64,000 nucleotides of DNA from Balneola sp. (GTDB lineage: Bacteria; Bacteroidota; Rhodothermia; Balneolales; Balneolaceae), in assembly GCA_028284195.1 (NCBI GenBank), contig JANQSE010000006.1:248001-312000 (forward strand). The letters are read 5' to 3'. Shown piece after piece: positions 8,393 through 17,182 of the stretch (positions are counted from its first letter, which is position 1; each line of letters starts with the position of its first letter). A model generated the notes under the pieces. The model was not told the origin of the DNA and ran no database searches. It was given only the letters and a program-made list of their open reading frames with translations. Both the position numbers and the translations under genes were made by a program.

Positions 8393-10000
8393 ATGAGTAA
8401 CTACGATGTAATCATTATTGGATCGGGGCATAACGGGCTTACTACTGGCTGTTATCTTGCAAAGGTAGGGAAAAAAGTTCTGGTGCTGGAGCGCAGAGAT
8501 ACAATTGGCGGAGCTGTGTGTACAGAAACAATGTTTAAATCTTCTGAGAACCCAAATGGTTTCAGGATAGATGTGGGTTCTTCTGTTCATATTATGATCC
8601 ATCAAACAGGAATTATTGAGGAACTTGAGCTGGAGAAGTATGGATTGGAATACATTGAAATGGATCCGATTATGTCATATCCGGTTCCAACCGGGAAAGG
8701 TGTAATCCATTTCTGGAAAGATGTGGACAGAACACTGGAATCAATTTCAAAAGTGGCACCAGAAGATGTCAAAAATTACAAAGAGTTTATTGAGTTTTGG
8801 GGGAAGATCAACAAAGGGGTTTTAAAAGCATTTACCACGCCGCCTGCAGCTAAAAATATTTTTGTTGAAATGGCTTTAAACCAGATTAAGGATGGAGCTA
8901 TGTTTAGAAAAGGAGAGCAGGCTTCCGGGTTTCAGAAAGTTCTGTCTAGTTATGGCAAAGTTGTAGATGATGCTTTTGAAAACCCATATATGAAAGCTGC
9001 TCTTATGTGGTTTGCAGCACAATCGGGGCCATTACCGGATCATTCGGCGACGGGAGATTTTGCGGGATGGCAGTCGATGTTGCATGAAAGCGGAGCTAAG
9101 CATCCAAGAGGTGGCAGCGGCATGTTAACCCAGGCAATGAAAAACTTTATTGAAGCTCATGGAGGAGAGGTTAAATCTGATTACCCCGTAGATAAAATTC
9201 TTATCGAAAACGGAAAAGCAATAGGGGTAAGAACTGAACCTGGGGAAGAATTCAAGGCAGAAATTATTGTTTCGAACGCACATGTACAAACCACCATGCT
9301 TAAGATGGTTGGTCGGGAATATCTCGATGACTCATTATTTACAAAGGTCGAAAACATTCATATAGGAAATGGGTTTGGAATGGTGATTCGTTGTGCTGTT
9401 AAAGAGCTTCCTGAGTATTCAGCAGCTCCTGGTGACCCATATATTCACAACGGTATACAACTATTGGCTCCATCAGTTCAATACATGAAAAATGCAATTG
9501 GAGATTATACTAAAGGGCTACCTCCTGAAAAACCTGCAGTACTGGCAATGACATTTTCTGCCATTGATCCCGATGTAGCTCCTGATGGAAATCATACCAT
9601 GTTTGTGTGGGCTCAATGGCATCCTTATGAACTTTCGAATGGGAAAACCTGGGATGATATCAGGGAAGAAGAAGCACAAAAAATCTATGATGTTGTTGTA
9701 GATTATGCACCAAATATGAAGGACAAGTTAATTGATTGGTATATTCAATCTCCATTGGATATCGAAAGAAAGCATGGTTTATTGAAAGGAAATGTGATGC
9801 ATGTAGAAATGAGCTTTGATCAAATGTTTATGTTCCGTCCGATTCCGGAAATGAGCAGATACGAAACACCGATTAAAAACCTTTATTTATCGAGTGCATC
9901 ATGCCATCCTGGTGGCGGAGTTTTTGGTGCAGCAGGATTAAATGCAGCGGCTGTAATTCTAAAGAACCACAAAAAAAGGTTATTCAAAATAAGAGATTGA
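8393..10000 (+). CDS. FAD-dependent oxidoreductase of the phytoene desaturase (CrtI) superfamily
   Basis: 535 residues. The N-terminal dinucleotide-binding loop is GSGHNGL (10-16), followed by the LERRDTIGG segment of the CrtI/carotenoid isomerase group. The C-terminal FAD-binding motif is HPGGGVFGAAGLNAA. It could desaturate or isomerise a carotenoid or another polyisoprenoid, but no crtB or cyclase is nearby, so the substrate is unknown. Its TGA stop overlaps the TTG start of alanine racemase. It is transcribed divergently from the metallo-hydrolase gene with a 112-base gap. Confidence 0.85.
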   Translation: MSNYDVIIIGSGHNGLTTGCYLAKVGKKVLVLERRDTIGGAVCTETMFKSSENPNGFRIDVGSSVHIMIHQTGIIEELELEKYGLEYIEMDPIMSYPVPTGKGVIHFWKDVDRTLESISKVAPEDVKNYKEFIEFWGKINKGVLKAFTTPPAAKNIFVEMALNQIKDGAMFRKGEQASGFQKVLSSYGKVVDDAFENPYMKAALMWFAAQSGPLPDHSATGDFAGWQSMLHESGAKHPRGGSGMLTQAMKNFIEAHGGEVKSDYPVDKILIENGKAIGVRTEPGEEFKAEIIVSNAHVQTTMLKMVGREYLDDSLFTKVENIHIGNGFGMVIRCAVKELPEYSAAPGDPYIHNGIQLLAPSVQYMKNAIGDYTKGLPPEKPAVLAMTFSAIDPDVAPDGNHTMFVWAQWHPYELSNGKTWDDIREEEAQKIYDVVVDYAPNMKDKLIDWYIQSPLDIERKHGLLKGNVMHVEMSFDQMFMFRPIPEMSRYETPIKNLYLSSASCHPGGGVFGAAGLNAAAVILKNHKKRLFKIRD

Positions 10001-11055
10001 GATCAGAACTTATCATAGATTTATCAAAGTTGGATGCAAATCTGGCTGCTATTAAAAAGAGAGTTTCTTCAGCAATCAAAATAATGGCGGTTGTTAAAGA
10101 TGATGCTTATGGACATGGAATGATACCTATTGCTATCCACCTTGAACCAAGTGTTGATTGGTTTTGTGTAGCCCGGATAGAAGAAGCTGTTGAATTAAGG
10201 AAGTCAGGTATTCAAATTCCGATTCTTGTATTTGAGGTACCGAGAAAAAAAGATGCGTGGCTTTATTTGGAATATGGTATAACTGCTACTCTGACTGATG
10301 TATCTACTTTTGAAATACTGCAAGAGGGAACGGAGTATCATATAAATTTTGATACCGGAATGCGTCGCTTAGGGATTACCGAACAAGATTTTGTTAAAGT
10401 TATAGAGCGGTCTAAAAAAGAAACAGGGCTATTTTGTACAGGTATATATACTCATTTTGCTACTTCTGATGAACCAGGATCGGAAGCTGTGTTTGAACAG
10501 AAAAGAGTTTTTGAATCGATTCGAAAAAAGTTTCCAGCTAGATTTTTTGCTCATGTGGCTAACAGCGGGGCTTTGTTTTATTATGAAGATGCAAATCTGA
10601 GTTTTGATGGTGTGCGTCCTGGGGTTTGTTTATATGGCTATGGTGCAGGAGTAACTCCTGTACAAGATTTAGTACCTGTTATTGAATGGAAATCTTACAT
10701 CATGCAGATTCGCAAAATAAAGAAAGGAGACGGTGTTGGCTATGGAGCTGCGTGGGTGGCAGATCGGGATGGCTATATCGGTACTGTTCCTGTTGGCTAT
10801 GCTGATGGGATACCAAGAGTTTTAAGCGGAAAATTTGAAGTAGAAATTAATGGAGCTGTATTCCAGCAAGTTGGAAGAGTAGCTATGAATTACTTTACTG
10901 TTTTTTCAGATAAGAAAGATTTTTGTACAAACGATGATGTACTCATTTTTAATGGAGAACAGTTGAATCCAAGTGTTTGGGCACAATCGGTAGGAACTAT
11001 TCCGTATGAGATAACAACAGGGTTAAATTCAAGGATTAAACGGAAGTTTGTTTAG
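9997..11055 (+). CDS. alr: Alanine racemase
   Basis: 352 residues from the TTG at 9997, the start that aligns best with the family N-terminus (RSELIIDLSKLDANL). The frame is open further upstream, but those residues are out-of-phase oxidoreductase code. The PLP-binding lysine is Lys34 in VVKDDAYGHG (the usual form is VKANAYGHG). The second half has the GYGAAW and VPVGYADG motifs with the catalytic tyrosine. It makes D-alanine for peptidoglycan in the cytoplasm. Translation is probably coupled to the upstream oxidoreductase through the TTGA overlap. Its end overlaps the convergent FKBP gene by four bases. Confidence 0.9.
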   Translation: MRSELIIDLSKLDANLAAIKKRVSSAIKIMAVVKDDAYGHGMIPIAIHLEPSVDWFCVARIEEAVELRKSGIQIPILVFEVPRKKDAWLYLEYGITATLTDVSTFEILQEGTEYHINFDTGMRRLGITEQDFVKVIERSKKETGLFCTGIYTHFATSDEPGSEAVFEQKRVFESIRKKFPARFFAHVANSGALFYYEDANLSFDGVRPGVCLYGYGAGVTPVQDLVPVIEWKSYIMQIRKIKKGDGVGYGAAWVADRDGYIGTVPVGYADGIPRVLSGKFEVEINGAVFQQVGRVAMNYFTVFSDKKDFCTNDDVLIFNGEQLNPSVWAQSVGTIPYEITTGLNSRIKRKFV

Positions 11056-11555
11056 AAAAAAATAGTCGAAATCTCGAAATCAATACGGATAGGTACGTCT
11101 TGTAAGGAACTATTTTCATTGTCGCCATATGCAAGAGAAGGAGGTAAAATAAGCACACGTTTCCCACCTTCTTTCATGCCTAATATACCTTCAATAAATC
11201 CCTCTTCTATAATAATTGGTGAACTAGAAACATCACTCGCTATTGGAGAAACTCTACCATTTACATATGAACTCTCAAATACTTCTCCAGTATCGTTTCT
11301 TCGTTTGGTATAAAATATAGAAACTCTATCTCGTATCGTAACCTCAAAATTTCCAGTCCCTAAATCAATATCATAATAAACTAAACCAGAGGTGGTTTCT
11401 ACAGGTTGTATTCCTTCAATAGAAAATGGCGCAGGAACGGTAGAGAAATCGTCTTCAAAAGAATTAGACTCTGAGCCACAGGCAGAGAAAAAGAATGTCA
11501 GAAATAAGCAGTAAAAAGTAAGTAGTCTCAAAAGTGGGATATTTTTAAAATTCAT
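11052..11555 (-). CDS. FKBP-type peptidyl-prolyl isomerase lipoprotein
   Basis: 167 residues. A lipoprotein signal ends in FFSAC (lipobox, Cys about 26), followed by a linker and an FKBP domain. GLVYYDIDLGTG opens the domain, GFIEGILGMKEGGKR is the flap, and LPPSLAYGD is the family signature. It should be an envelope-anchored proline isomerase that helps exported proteins fold. It lies 74 bases downstream of tatC on the same strand. Confidence 0.9.
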   Translation of the reverse strand: MNFKNIPLLRLLTFYCLFLTFFFSACGSESNSFEDDFSTVPAPFSIEGIQPVETTSGLVYYDIDLGTGNFEVTIRDRVSIFYTKRRNDTGEVFESSYVNGRVSPIASDVSSSPIIIEEGFIEGILGMKEGGKRVLILPPSLAYGDNENSSLQDVPIRIDFEISTIFF

Positions 11556-11629
11556 GTATTAAACTAACTTTAAACAGGTTTAGTATCACTGTTAAAGATA
11601 AAGCGATTATTGGAAAAAACCGATAAAGG

Positions 11630-12457
11630 TTATTCCGAAGCTTCCTGAAATGACTTTTTCAATTCTTTTTCTCGGCGCTTTACAGCAACTTTGCTGATCA
11701 CTATCGAAAATTCGTATAAAACTACAAGCGGGATTCCTATCAATATTTGAGAAATAGCCTCCGGCGGTGTCAGGAAAGCTGCTAAAATTAAGCAGGCTAC
11801 AATTGCGTGGCGTCTGAATCTCTTCAGAATTTCTGGGGTAAGAAGCCCGATTTTGCTTAATGAATAGCTTATAACCGGTATCTGAAATACCAACCCACAG
11901 GAAAGAACCCATTTAGACAGCGAACTGAAATATTCATTGATATCAAAGTCGTTTCTGATTACGTCAGCAATTTGGAATTGGGTGAAAAACTGCAAGGCAA
12001 AGGGAACAAGAATTAGATAGCCAAAAGCAATGCCGATCAAAAAAAAGAATGTTATAAAAATAGTAGTGAGGAATGTTTTACGTTTTGTAGTACTTTCGAA
12101 TGCGGGTTCTACAAATGCCCACATTTGGTAGAAAAATATTGGCGAGCCGATTATAAATCCAACTATGAACAAGACCCCCCAGAATGTAAAGAACTGTCCG
12201 GGAAGCCGCCGGCTTTGCAAGGTAAGGTCAATGGCATCCAAACCAATAAACTCGTACATAAAAAAGGTTGACTTTGCAGGGCCCAGCAAAACCTGGTTCA
12301 CAAAAAAGTCTGAAAAGATAAATGTAACGACTACCCCGATAACCACTCCTATTAGGCCTTTTATAATTCTCCAGCGAAGTTCTTCCAGGTGCTCCAGAAA
12401 CGACATATCTGTAGTTCTGTCCTCTGGTTTGGGAGCTTTGGGAAGGTGTTGTGTCAT
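11630..12457 (-). CDS. tatC: Twin-arginine translocase subunit TatC
   Basis: 275 residues from the ATG at 12457. A TTG six codons upstream (12475) has an AGGA sequence before it and is an alternative start. The N-terminal signature MSFLEHLEELRWRI is followed by six membrane helices and the conserved central loop with FVEPAFE. TatC binds twin-arginine signal peptides and forms the core of the Tat export channel in the inner membrane. No tatA or tatB is in the window. It follows glyA on the same strand with 33 bases between. Confidence 0.95.
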   Translation of the reverse strand: MTQHLPKAPKPEDRTTDMSFLEHLEELRWRIIKGLIGVVIGVVVTFIFSDFFVNQVLLGPAKSTFFMYEFIGLDAIDLTLQSRRLPGQFFTFWGVLFIVGFIIGSPIFFYQMWAFVEPAFESTTKRKTFLTTIFITFFFLIGIAFGYLILVPFALQFFTQFQIADVIRNDFDINEYFSSLSKWVLSCGLVFQIPVISYSLSKIGLLTPEILKRFRRHAIVACLILAAFLTPPEAISQILIGIPLVVLYEFSIVISKVAVKRREKELKKSFQEASE

Positions 12458-12490
12458 GATTTTTCGTTCCGCCAAGCTAAATCCTGAGTT

Positions 12491-13789
12491 TTAAGTCGTT
12501 ACAAAATCGTAAAGCGGAAACTGCTCGCAAAGGGCTTTTACTTCTTTTGCTACAGAATCGTGAACATCTTCATTTTCGGGAGATTGAATGACTTTATCGA
12601 TGAGTTTGGCAACCTGCTTAAATTCATCCTGCCCAAAACCACGGGTTGTCATTGCCGGAGAGCCAATGCGAATTCCTGATGTTACAAAAGGGCTTTCTGT
12701 ATCAAAAGGAACCATATTTTTGTTTACAGTAATAGCTGCTTTCCCCAAGGATTCTTCAGCTATTTTTCCTGTTACACCTTTATTTCGAAGATCAATAAGG
12801 ATGAGGTGATTATCAGTTCCACCGCTTACAATATTATACCCCATTTCTGTAAACTGACCTGCCATTGCCTTTGCATTAGCCTGAACCTGATTCTGGTATA
12901 TTTTAAAATCATCCTGAAGTGCCTCGCCGTATGCAGCAGCTTTTGCAGCTATAACATGCATTAATGGTCCGCCCTGGGTTCCGGGGAAAACAGCTGAGTC
13001 CAGAACTTCGCTCCAGTTTTTTACTCTGCCCGATTTTGGAGCAACCACACCCAGTGTATTTTCTCCATCTTTACCAATAAGAATCATTCCGCCACGAGGC
13101 CCACGTAACGTTTTATGAGTTGTAGTGGTAACTACATGTGCATGGGGAAGAGGGTTATTGAGGTTACCGGTAGCAATCAGGCCGGCGGTATGTGCCATAT
13201 CCATCCACAAATAAGCACCTGTTTCATCAGCGATACTCCGGAAAGCTTCATAATCATATTCACGGGAATAAGCAGAGGCACCGATCGAGATCATTCTTGG
13301 GTTTACTGCTTTAGCCTTTTCGCGGATTTTATCGTAATCCAGTTTGCCGGTTTCTTTTTCTACCCCATAGAATTCGGTTTTAAAGTAAATCCCGGAAAAA
13401 TTTACGTGCGATCCATGTGTTAAATGCCCGCCGTGGGAAAGATCAAACCCTAAAAGGGTATCACCGGGTTTCATAAAAGCCAAATAAACTGCAGCATTTG
13501 CTGTTGCGCCCGAATGGGGTTGCACATTTACCCAATCGGCATTAAAAAGTTTTTTAGCTCTTTCCCGCGCTATATCCTCAACAACATCTACAAATTCACA
13601 TCCGCCATAATATCTTTTTGCGGGATAACCTTCGGCATACTTATTAGTTAGCACACTTCCCTGGGCTTCCATTACTGCTTTCGATGCAAAGTTTTCGGAG
13701 GCGATTAGCTCAAGGTTAAGATTTTGCCGTTCGGTTTCTTTTTCCAGCAGCTCGAAGATTTCGGGGTCTTGCTGATTGATTGATTTCAT
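12491..13789 (-). CDS. glyA: Serine hydroxymethyltransferase
   Basis: 432 residues, the usual length. The PLP lysine lies in [14 protein letters not shown] and the N-terminal LIASENFAS and [13 protein letters not shown] motifs are intact. It interconverts serine and glycine while charging tetrahydrofolate with a one-carbon unit, feeding purine, thymidylate and methionine synthesis. It lies 9 bases downstream of rpiB and upstream of tatC, so an rpiB-glyA-tatC transcript is likely. Confidence 0.97.
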   Translation of the reverse strand: MKSINQQDPEIFELLEKETERQNLNLELIASENFASKAVMEAQGSVLTNKYAEGYPAKRYYGGCEFVDVVEDIARERAKKLFNADWVNVQPHSGATANAAVYLAFMKPGDTLLGFDLSHGGHLTHGSHVNFSGIYFKTEFYGVEKETGKLDYDKIREKAKAVNPRMISIGASAYSREYDYEAFRSIADETGAYLWMDMAHTAGLIATGNLNNPLPHAHVVTTTTHKTLRGPRGGMILIGKDGENTLGVVAPKSGRVKNWSEVLDSAVFPGTQGGPLMHVIAAKAAAYGEALQDDFKIYQNQVQANAKAMAGQFTEMGYNIVSGGTDNHLILIDLRNKGVTGKIAEESLGKAAITVNKNMVPFDTESPFVTSGIRIGSPAMTTRGFGQDEFKQVAKLIDKVIQSPENEDVHDSVAKEVKALCEQFPLYDFVTT

Positions 13790-13798
13790 TATGGAGGA

Positions 13799-14239
13799 TT
13801 ATTTCTGAGTTAGCGTTTCAATTTTTTGTATACGGCGTTCATGCCGGCCACCTTCGAATTCCGTAGCAAACCAGGTTTTAAGAATTTCTTTTATTTGAAC
13901 TTCGTTGAGTTCACGGCCGGGCAAACACATAATGTTGGCATCATTATGCAGTCTGGCCATTTCTGCAACTTTAGGTGAATATACAAGTCCGGCGCGTACC
14001 TTAGGGTATTTGTTTGCAGTCATACACACGCCTTGTCCGCTTCCGCAAACCAAAATACCTTGTTCGTGTTCACCATTATTTACTCTTTCTGCAACCTGTA
14101 CAGCAAAATCCGGATAGTCAACAGAATCTTCCGAATGCGTCCCAAAGTCAACGGGTGTGTGCCCCATTTCATGGAGGATTTTTTTTACTGTTTCTTTTCC
14201 GGGATAACCGGCATGGTCGCTGGCTACAGGTATAACCAT
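13799..14239 (-). CDS. rpiB: Ribose-5-phosphate isomerase B
   Basis: 146 residues from the ATG at 14239 (MVIPVASDHAGY). This start is preferred to an upstream in-frame codon because SDHAGY is the family N-terminal motif. GSGQGVCMTANKYP carries the active-site cysteine and VRAGLVYSP follows. It interconverts ribose-5-phosphate and ribulose-5-phosphate in the pentose phosphate pathway. The C-terminus ends with FEGGRHERRI, typical of RpiB. It is the first gene of the rpiB-glyA cluster. Confidence 0.95.
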   Translation of the reverse strand: MVIPVASDHAGYPGKETVKKILHEMGHTPVDFGTHSEDSVDYPDFAVQVAERVNNGEHEQGILVCGSGQGVCMTANKYPKVRAGLVYSPKVAEMARLHNDANIMCLPGRELNEVQIKEILKTWFATEFEGGRHERRIQKIETLTQK

Positions 14240-14339
14240 TAAATAAAAAATTAAGGTGAGTAATTGGTTCAAATATCTCTAAAATTTCAATTAGTTTAAA
14301 GCATTCGATTTGTAATGAGTAACCTGAAAACCAAGAAAA

Positions 14340-15131
14340 TTGAACTACAGAAAAGAACTGGAAATAGCCAAAAAAGCAGCCAAACATGCAACTGCAATAA
14401 TTCAGCAATTCCAAAACAGCAAAAGCTTTGATATTAAATTAAAAGGTAAAAATGATCTGGTTACGGACGCGGATCTGGCTTCAGAAAGAGAAATACTCAG
14501 AATAATAGGGAGCGAATTTCCTGAAGATGACTTTTTAGCGGAAGAGACCAGAGATAAACAGCAATTGCCTGAAGGAAGAGTTTGGATAATTGACCCGATT
14601 GACGGGACTACAAATTTTACTCACGGCTTTCCAATCTATTGTATTTCAATTGCCTTATGGATTGATGGAGTTCCAAAAGTTGGGTTGGTAAAAGAAGCGG
14701 CTAACGGAGAATTGTTTTGGGCTGTTGAAGGGGAAGGCGCCTATCTTAATGAGCAAGCGATTCAAATATCTTCTGTTACCGATCCGGCTAAGGCATTAAT
14801 TGGAACCGGATTTCCTTATACTGCTTTTGAGTATGTTGATGAATATCTGAATCTGCTTAAAAGTTTGATGAAGAATACGCATGGTATCAGAAGGCCGGGG
14901 GCAGCTTCTTATGATTTTTGCTGTGTGGCGGCGGGCCGGTTTGATGGATTTTTTGAATATGGATTAAGTGCATGGGATGTTGCTGCCGGTGCACTTATCA
15001 TAAAAGAAGCAGGAGGCATTGTTAAAGATTGGAAAGGAGGGAATGATTGGTTGTTCGAAAAGCAAATTACTGCGGGTAACAAAGCCATAGTTAACTTCCT
15101 GAATAAAGAAATAGAGAAATATTTCGGGTAA
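14340..15131 (+). CDS. Inositol monophosphatase family protein (SuhB/CysQ-like)
   Basis: 263 residues. The start must be the TTG at 14340: a TGA lies five codons upstream in frame and no ATG follows nearby. The metal-binding motifs are complete: EET (about 68-70), WIIDPIDGTTNFTHG (about 81-95) and SAWDVAAGALIIKEAGG near the C-terminus. It dephosphorylates inositol phosphate or a related sugar or nucleotide phosphate; the exact substrate is not readable. It is divergent from rpiB and convergent with bshB1 (6-base gap). Confidence 0.9.
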   Translation: MNYRKELEIAKKAAKHATAIIQQFQNSKSFDIKLKGKNDLVTDADLASEREILRIIGSEFPEDDFLAEETRDKQQLPEGRVWIIDPIDGTTNFTHGFPIYCISIALWIDGVPKVGLVKEAANGELFWAVEGEGAYLNEQAIQISSVTDPAKALIGTGFPYTAFEYVDEYLNLLKSLMKNTHGIRRPGAASYDFCCVAAGRFDGFFEYGLSAWDVAAGALIIKEAGGIVKDWKGGNDWLFEKQITAGNKAIVNFLNKEIEKYFG

Positions 15132-15137
15132 TTCTTT

Positions 15138-15866
15138 CTATTTCTTTAGTTCAAGATCAAGTAAAAGATCTAAAGATTGAAGGGGAGCGGGGCCGTTATA
15201 ATATTTCAGTGGTTCACCAAACTCAAAGCCTGCTAAATGGCCAAAGTACCTGGCTCTTGCTTCAAGCTGTTTGAAGTAATTGGTGGAAGAAATATAGGTT
15301 TCCGGTTCACTGCTGCTTTCAGTTATGTTGAACTGTGTACTGAAAGCAAGAATAGCCTCTCTCTTTAAATTCCACGTCTCACTAATATCGAATACAAAAT
15401 CAGGAGTAAAAGGCCGGTCCTGCATGTAGTGGAGAATATGTGAAGGCCGCCACGGGGCAAGCTCATTTGTTTCAATTTTCTCTAACCCTGAATAAAAGAG
15501 AGCATCCAAAACCAGTTGCGTAGCCTTGCCATGATCGGGGTGACGATCGTGCGGTGCCCCGGTAATACAAATGGCAGGTGTTGTTTTACGAACTTCTTCG
15601 ATGATTCTAAGTTGGTTTTCACGATTGTTAATCAAAAATGAATCGCCAAGATCAAGATTTGCACGATAGCTCAGATCCATAATTCTGGATGCATCGCCGG
15701 CTTCCTTCGCTCGAGTTTCCGGTGTTCCCCTCGTTCCCATTTCTCCCAGGGTTAGGTCAATCACGCCAACTTTTTTCCCTTTTTTTGTGAGCGAACAAAT
15801 AGTGCCGCCAATATTTAATTCAGCATCATCTGGATGTGCGGCAAATACGAGAACGTCAAGTTTCAT
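15138..15866 (-). CDS. bshB1: Bacillithiol biosynthesis deacetylase BshB1
   Basis: 242 residues of the PIG-L/LmbE deacetylase fold. AAHPDDAELNIGG carries the zinc-binding HPDD, and APHDRHPDHGK is the second histidine motif. TLGEMGTRG and the PSHILHYMQ region match BshB1 rather than generic LmbE proteins. It removes the acetyl group from GlcNAc-malate in bacillithiol synthesis, implying that the organism uses bacillithiol as its low-molecular-weight thiol. bshA and bshC are not in the window. Confidence 0.9.
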   Translation of the reverse strand: MKLDVLVFAAHPDDAELNIGGTICSLTKKGKKVGVIDLTLGEMGTRGTPETRAKEAGDASRIMDLSYRANLDLGDSFLINNRENQLRIIEEVRKTTPAICITGAPHDRHPDHGKATQLVLDALFYSGLEKIETNELAPWRPSHILHYMQDRPFTPDFVFDISETWNLKREAILAFSTQFNITESSSEPETYISSTNYFKQLEARARYFGHLAGFEFGEPLKYYNGPAPLQSLDLLLDLELKK

Positions 15867-15903
15867 GAGTTTAAAATTTTACCGAATTTATTTTACAAAT
15901 TAG

Positions 15904-15931
15904 TGCAACGAATTTGAATGTAACCCGTACC
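15904..15931 (+). promoter_or_regulatory. Candidate ECF-sigma promoter of the two-permease operon
   Basis: TGCAAC at 15904-15909 and CGTACC at 15926-15931 are exactly 16 bases apart, the spacing typical of ECF-sigma promoters. The start of the first permease is 28 bases beyond. See the matching sites at 19510, 53166, 56849 and 57399. Assignment is by pattern only. Confidence 0.35.
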
Positions 15932-15958
15932 GGGCGTCCAATTATACCAAATTATATT

Positions 15959-17182
15959 ATGAGATTTCTAAACAGCCTTATCGAAGGGATCAAAATCGCT
16001 TTTCAGGCCCTTAGCATAAATAAGCTTCGTTCTTTTTTAACGGCACTTTGTATTATTATCGGGATTACTATGGTTACGATTGTTGATGCGGTTACAACGG
16101 GAATGGATGAGTCATTTGATAACAGTATGGCTATGCTCGGTACAAATGTGGTATATGTTGAAAAGTGGCCATGGGATGGAAATGCAAAATGGTGGGAAAT
16201 TGCAAATCGTAAAGAAATGCAAATTGATTATGTGGATTTTATTGGTTCGCGAAGCCGTTATGCAAGTACAGTTTCAGCGTCAGCGAATCGGAACGTAAAC
16301 ATTCGGTATAAAGATAAGAATGCCGAAAGGGTTCAGATGAGCGGTACCACTTCAAATCATTTAGAAATTCAGGGATTAAATATTGCATCAGGCCGGATGT
16401 ACACCGAAGAAGAAACGAGAACAGGAACTAAGGTGGTGGTTATTGGGGAATCTTTGAGGGAAGCTTTATTTGAAGAAGCTTCTGCTTTAGGCAAACAAAT
16501 TAGAATTGGCGGGCAGAAATTTACGGTTATCGGAGTTTTAGAAAAGCAGGGAAGCTTTTTGGGTATTGGAGATGCAGACAATGTAGCTTTGATGCCAATT
16601 TTTGCATACAGCCAGATATATGGCTTACGTTGGGGGATACAAATTGGAGTAAAGTTCCCTGATGAAGCAGCATTTGAAGAAGGCCAATATGAGGTAGAAG
16701 GTTTGATGCGGCAGGTAAGACAATTAGAAGCCACCGAAGACAACGATTTTGCCATCAACAAACCACAGGCTTTTGAAGAGCAATTAGCTGCTTTTAAAGG
16801 AGGGCTTTATACGGTGGGTTTTGGGCTTGTTTTTCTTTCGCTTTTAATTGGTGGAATAGGGGTGATGAATATCATGTTCGTTTCAGTAAGAGAGCGCACG
16901 AAAGAAATTGGTATTAGAAAAGCAGTAGGGGCAAAATCTTGGGAAATTCTCAGCCAGTTCTTAATTGAAGCGGTTGCTATTTGTGTAGCTGGTGGAGTTG
17001 CAGGGGTTATGCTTGCAGGAATTGCAACTTTTTTCATAGACAAGGTATTTACTGCTCAAATGAATTTTAGTGTGATAGCAGTAGCGTTTATGATTTGTAC
17101 TTTTGTAGGATTGTTGTTTGGTTTTATTCCGGCATTTAAAGCAGCAAAATCTGACCCAATTGAATCTTTGAGGTTTGAATAA
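15959..17182 (+). CDS. MacB-family ABC transporter permease, first of a paralogous pair
   Basis: 407 residues from the ATG at 15959; an in-frame TTG at 15914 would add 15 poorly fitting residues. One N-terminal helix (about 20-42, SFLTALCIIIGITMVTI) precedes a large periplasmic domain (MacB_PCD type) and three C-terminal helices of the FtsX domain. The cytoplasmic coupling segment is RERTKEIGIRKAVGA. It lacks its own ATPase domain. The stop shares a base with the start of the next permease (TAATG), so a heterodimer is likely. The ATPase at 22402 in the following operon is the natural partner. Confidence 0.9.
   Translation: MRFLNSLIEGIKIAFQALSINKLRSFLTALCIIIGITMVTIVDAVTTGMDESFDNSMAMLGTNVVYVEKWPWDGNAKWWEIANRKEMQIDYVDFIGSRSRYASTVSASANRNVNIRYKDKNAERVQMSGTTSNHLEIQGLNIASGRMYTEEETRTGTKVVVIGESLREALFEEASALGKQIRIGGQKFTVIGVLEKQGSFLGIGDADNVALMPIFAYSQIYGLRWGIQIGVKFPDEAAFEEGQYEVEGLMRQVRQLEATEDNDFAINKPQAFEEQLAAFKGGLYTVGFGLVFLSLLIGGIGVMNIMFVSVRERTKEIGIRKAVGAKSWEILSQFLIEAVAICVAGGVAGVMLAGIATFFIDKVFTAQMNFSVIAVAFMICTFVGLLFGFIPAFKAAKSDPIESLRFE

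Noticed and set aside
15919-15924. TGTAAC as -35 of the two-permease operon
   Set aside because: No suitable -10 lies 16 bases beyond; the overlapping TGCAAC-N16-CGTACC fits better.
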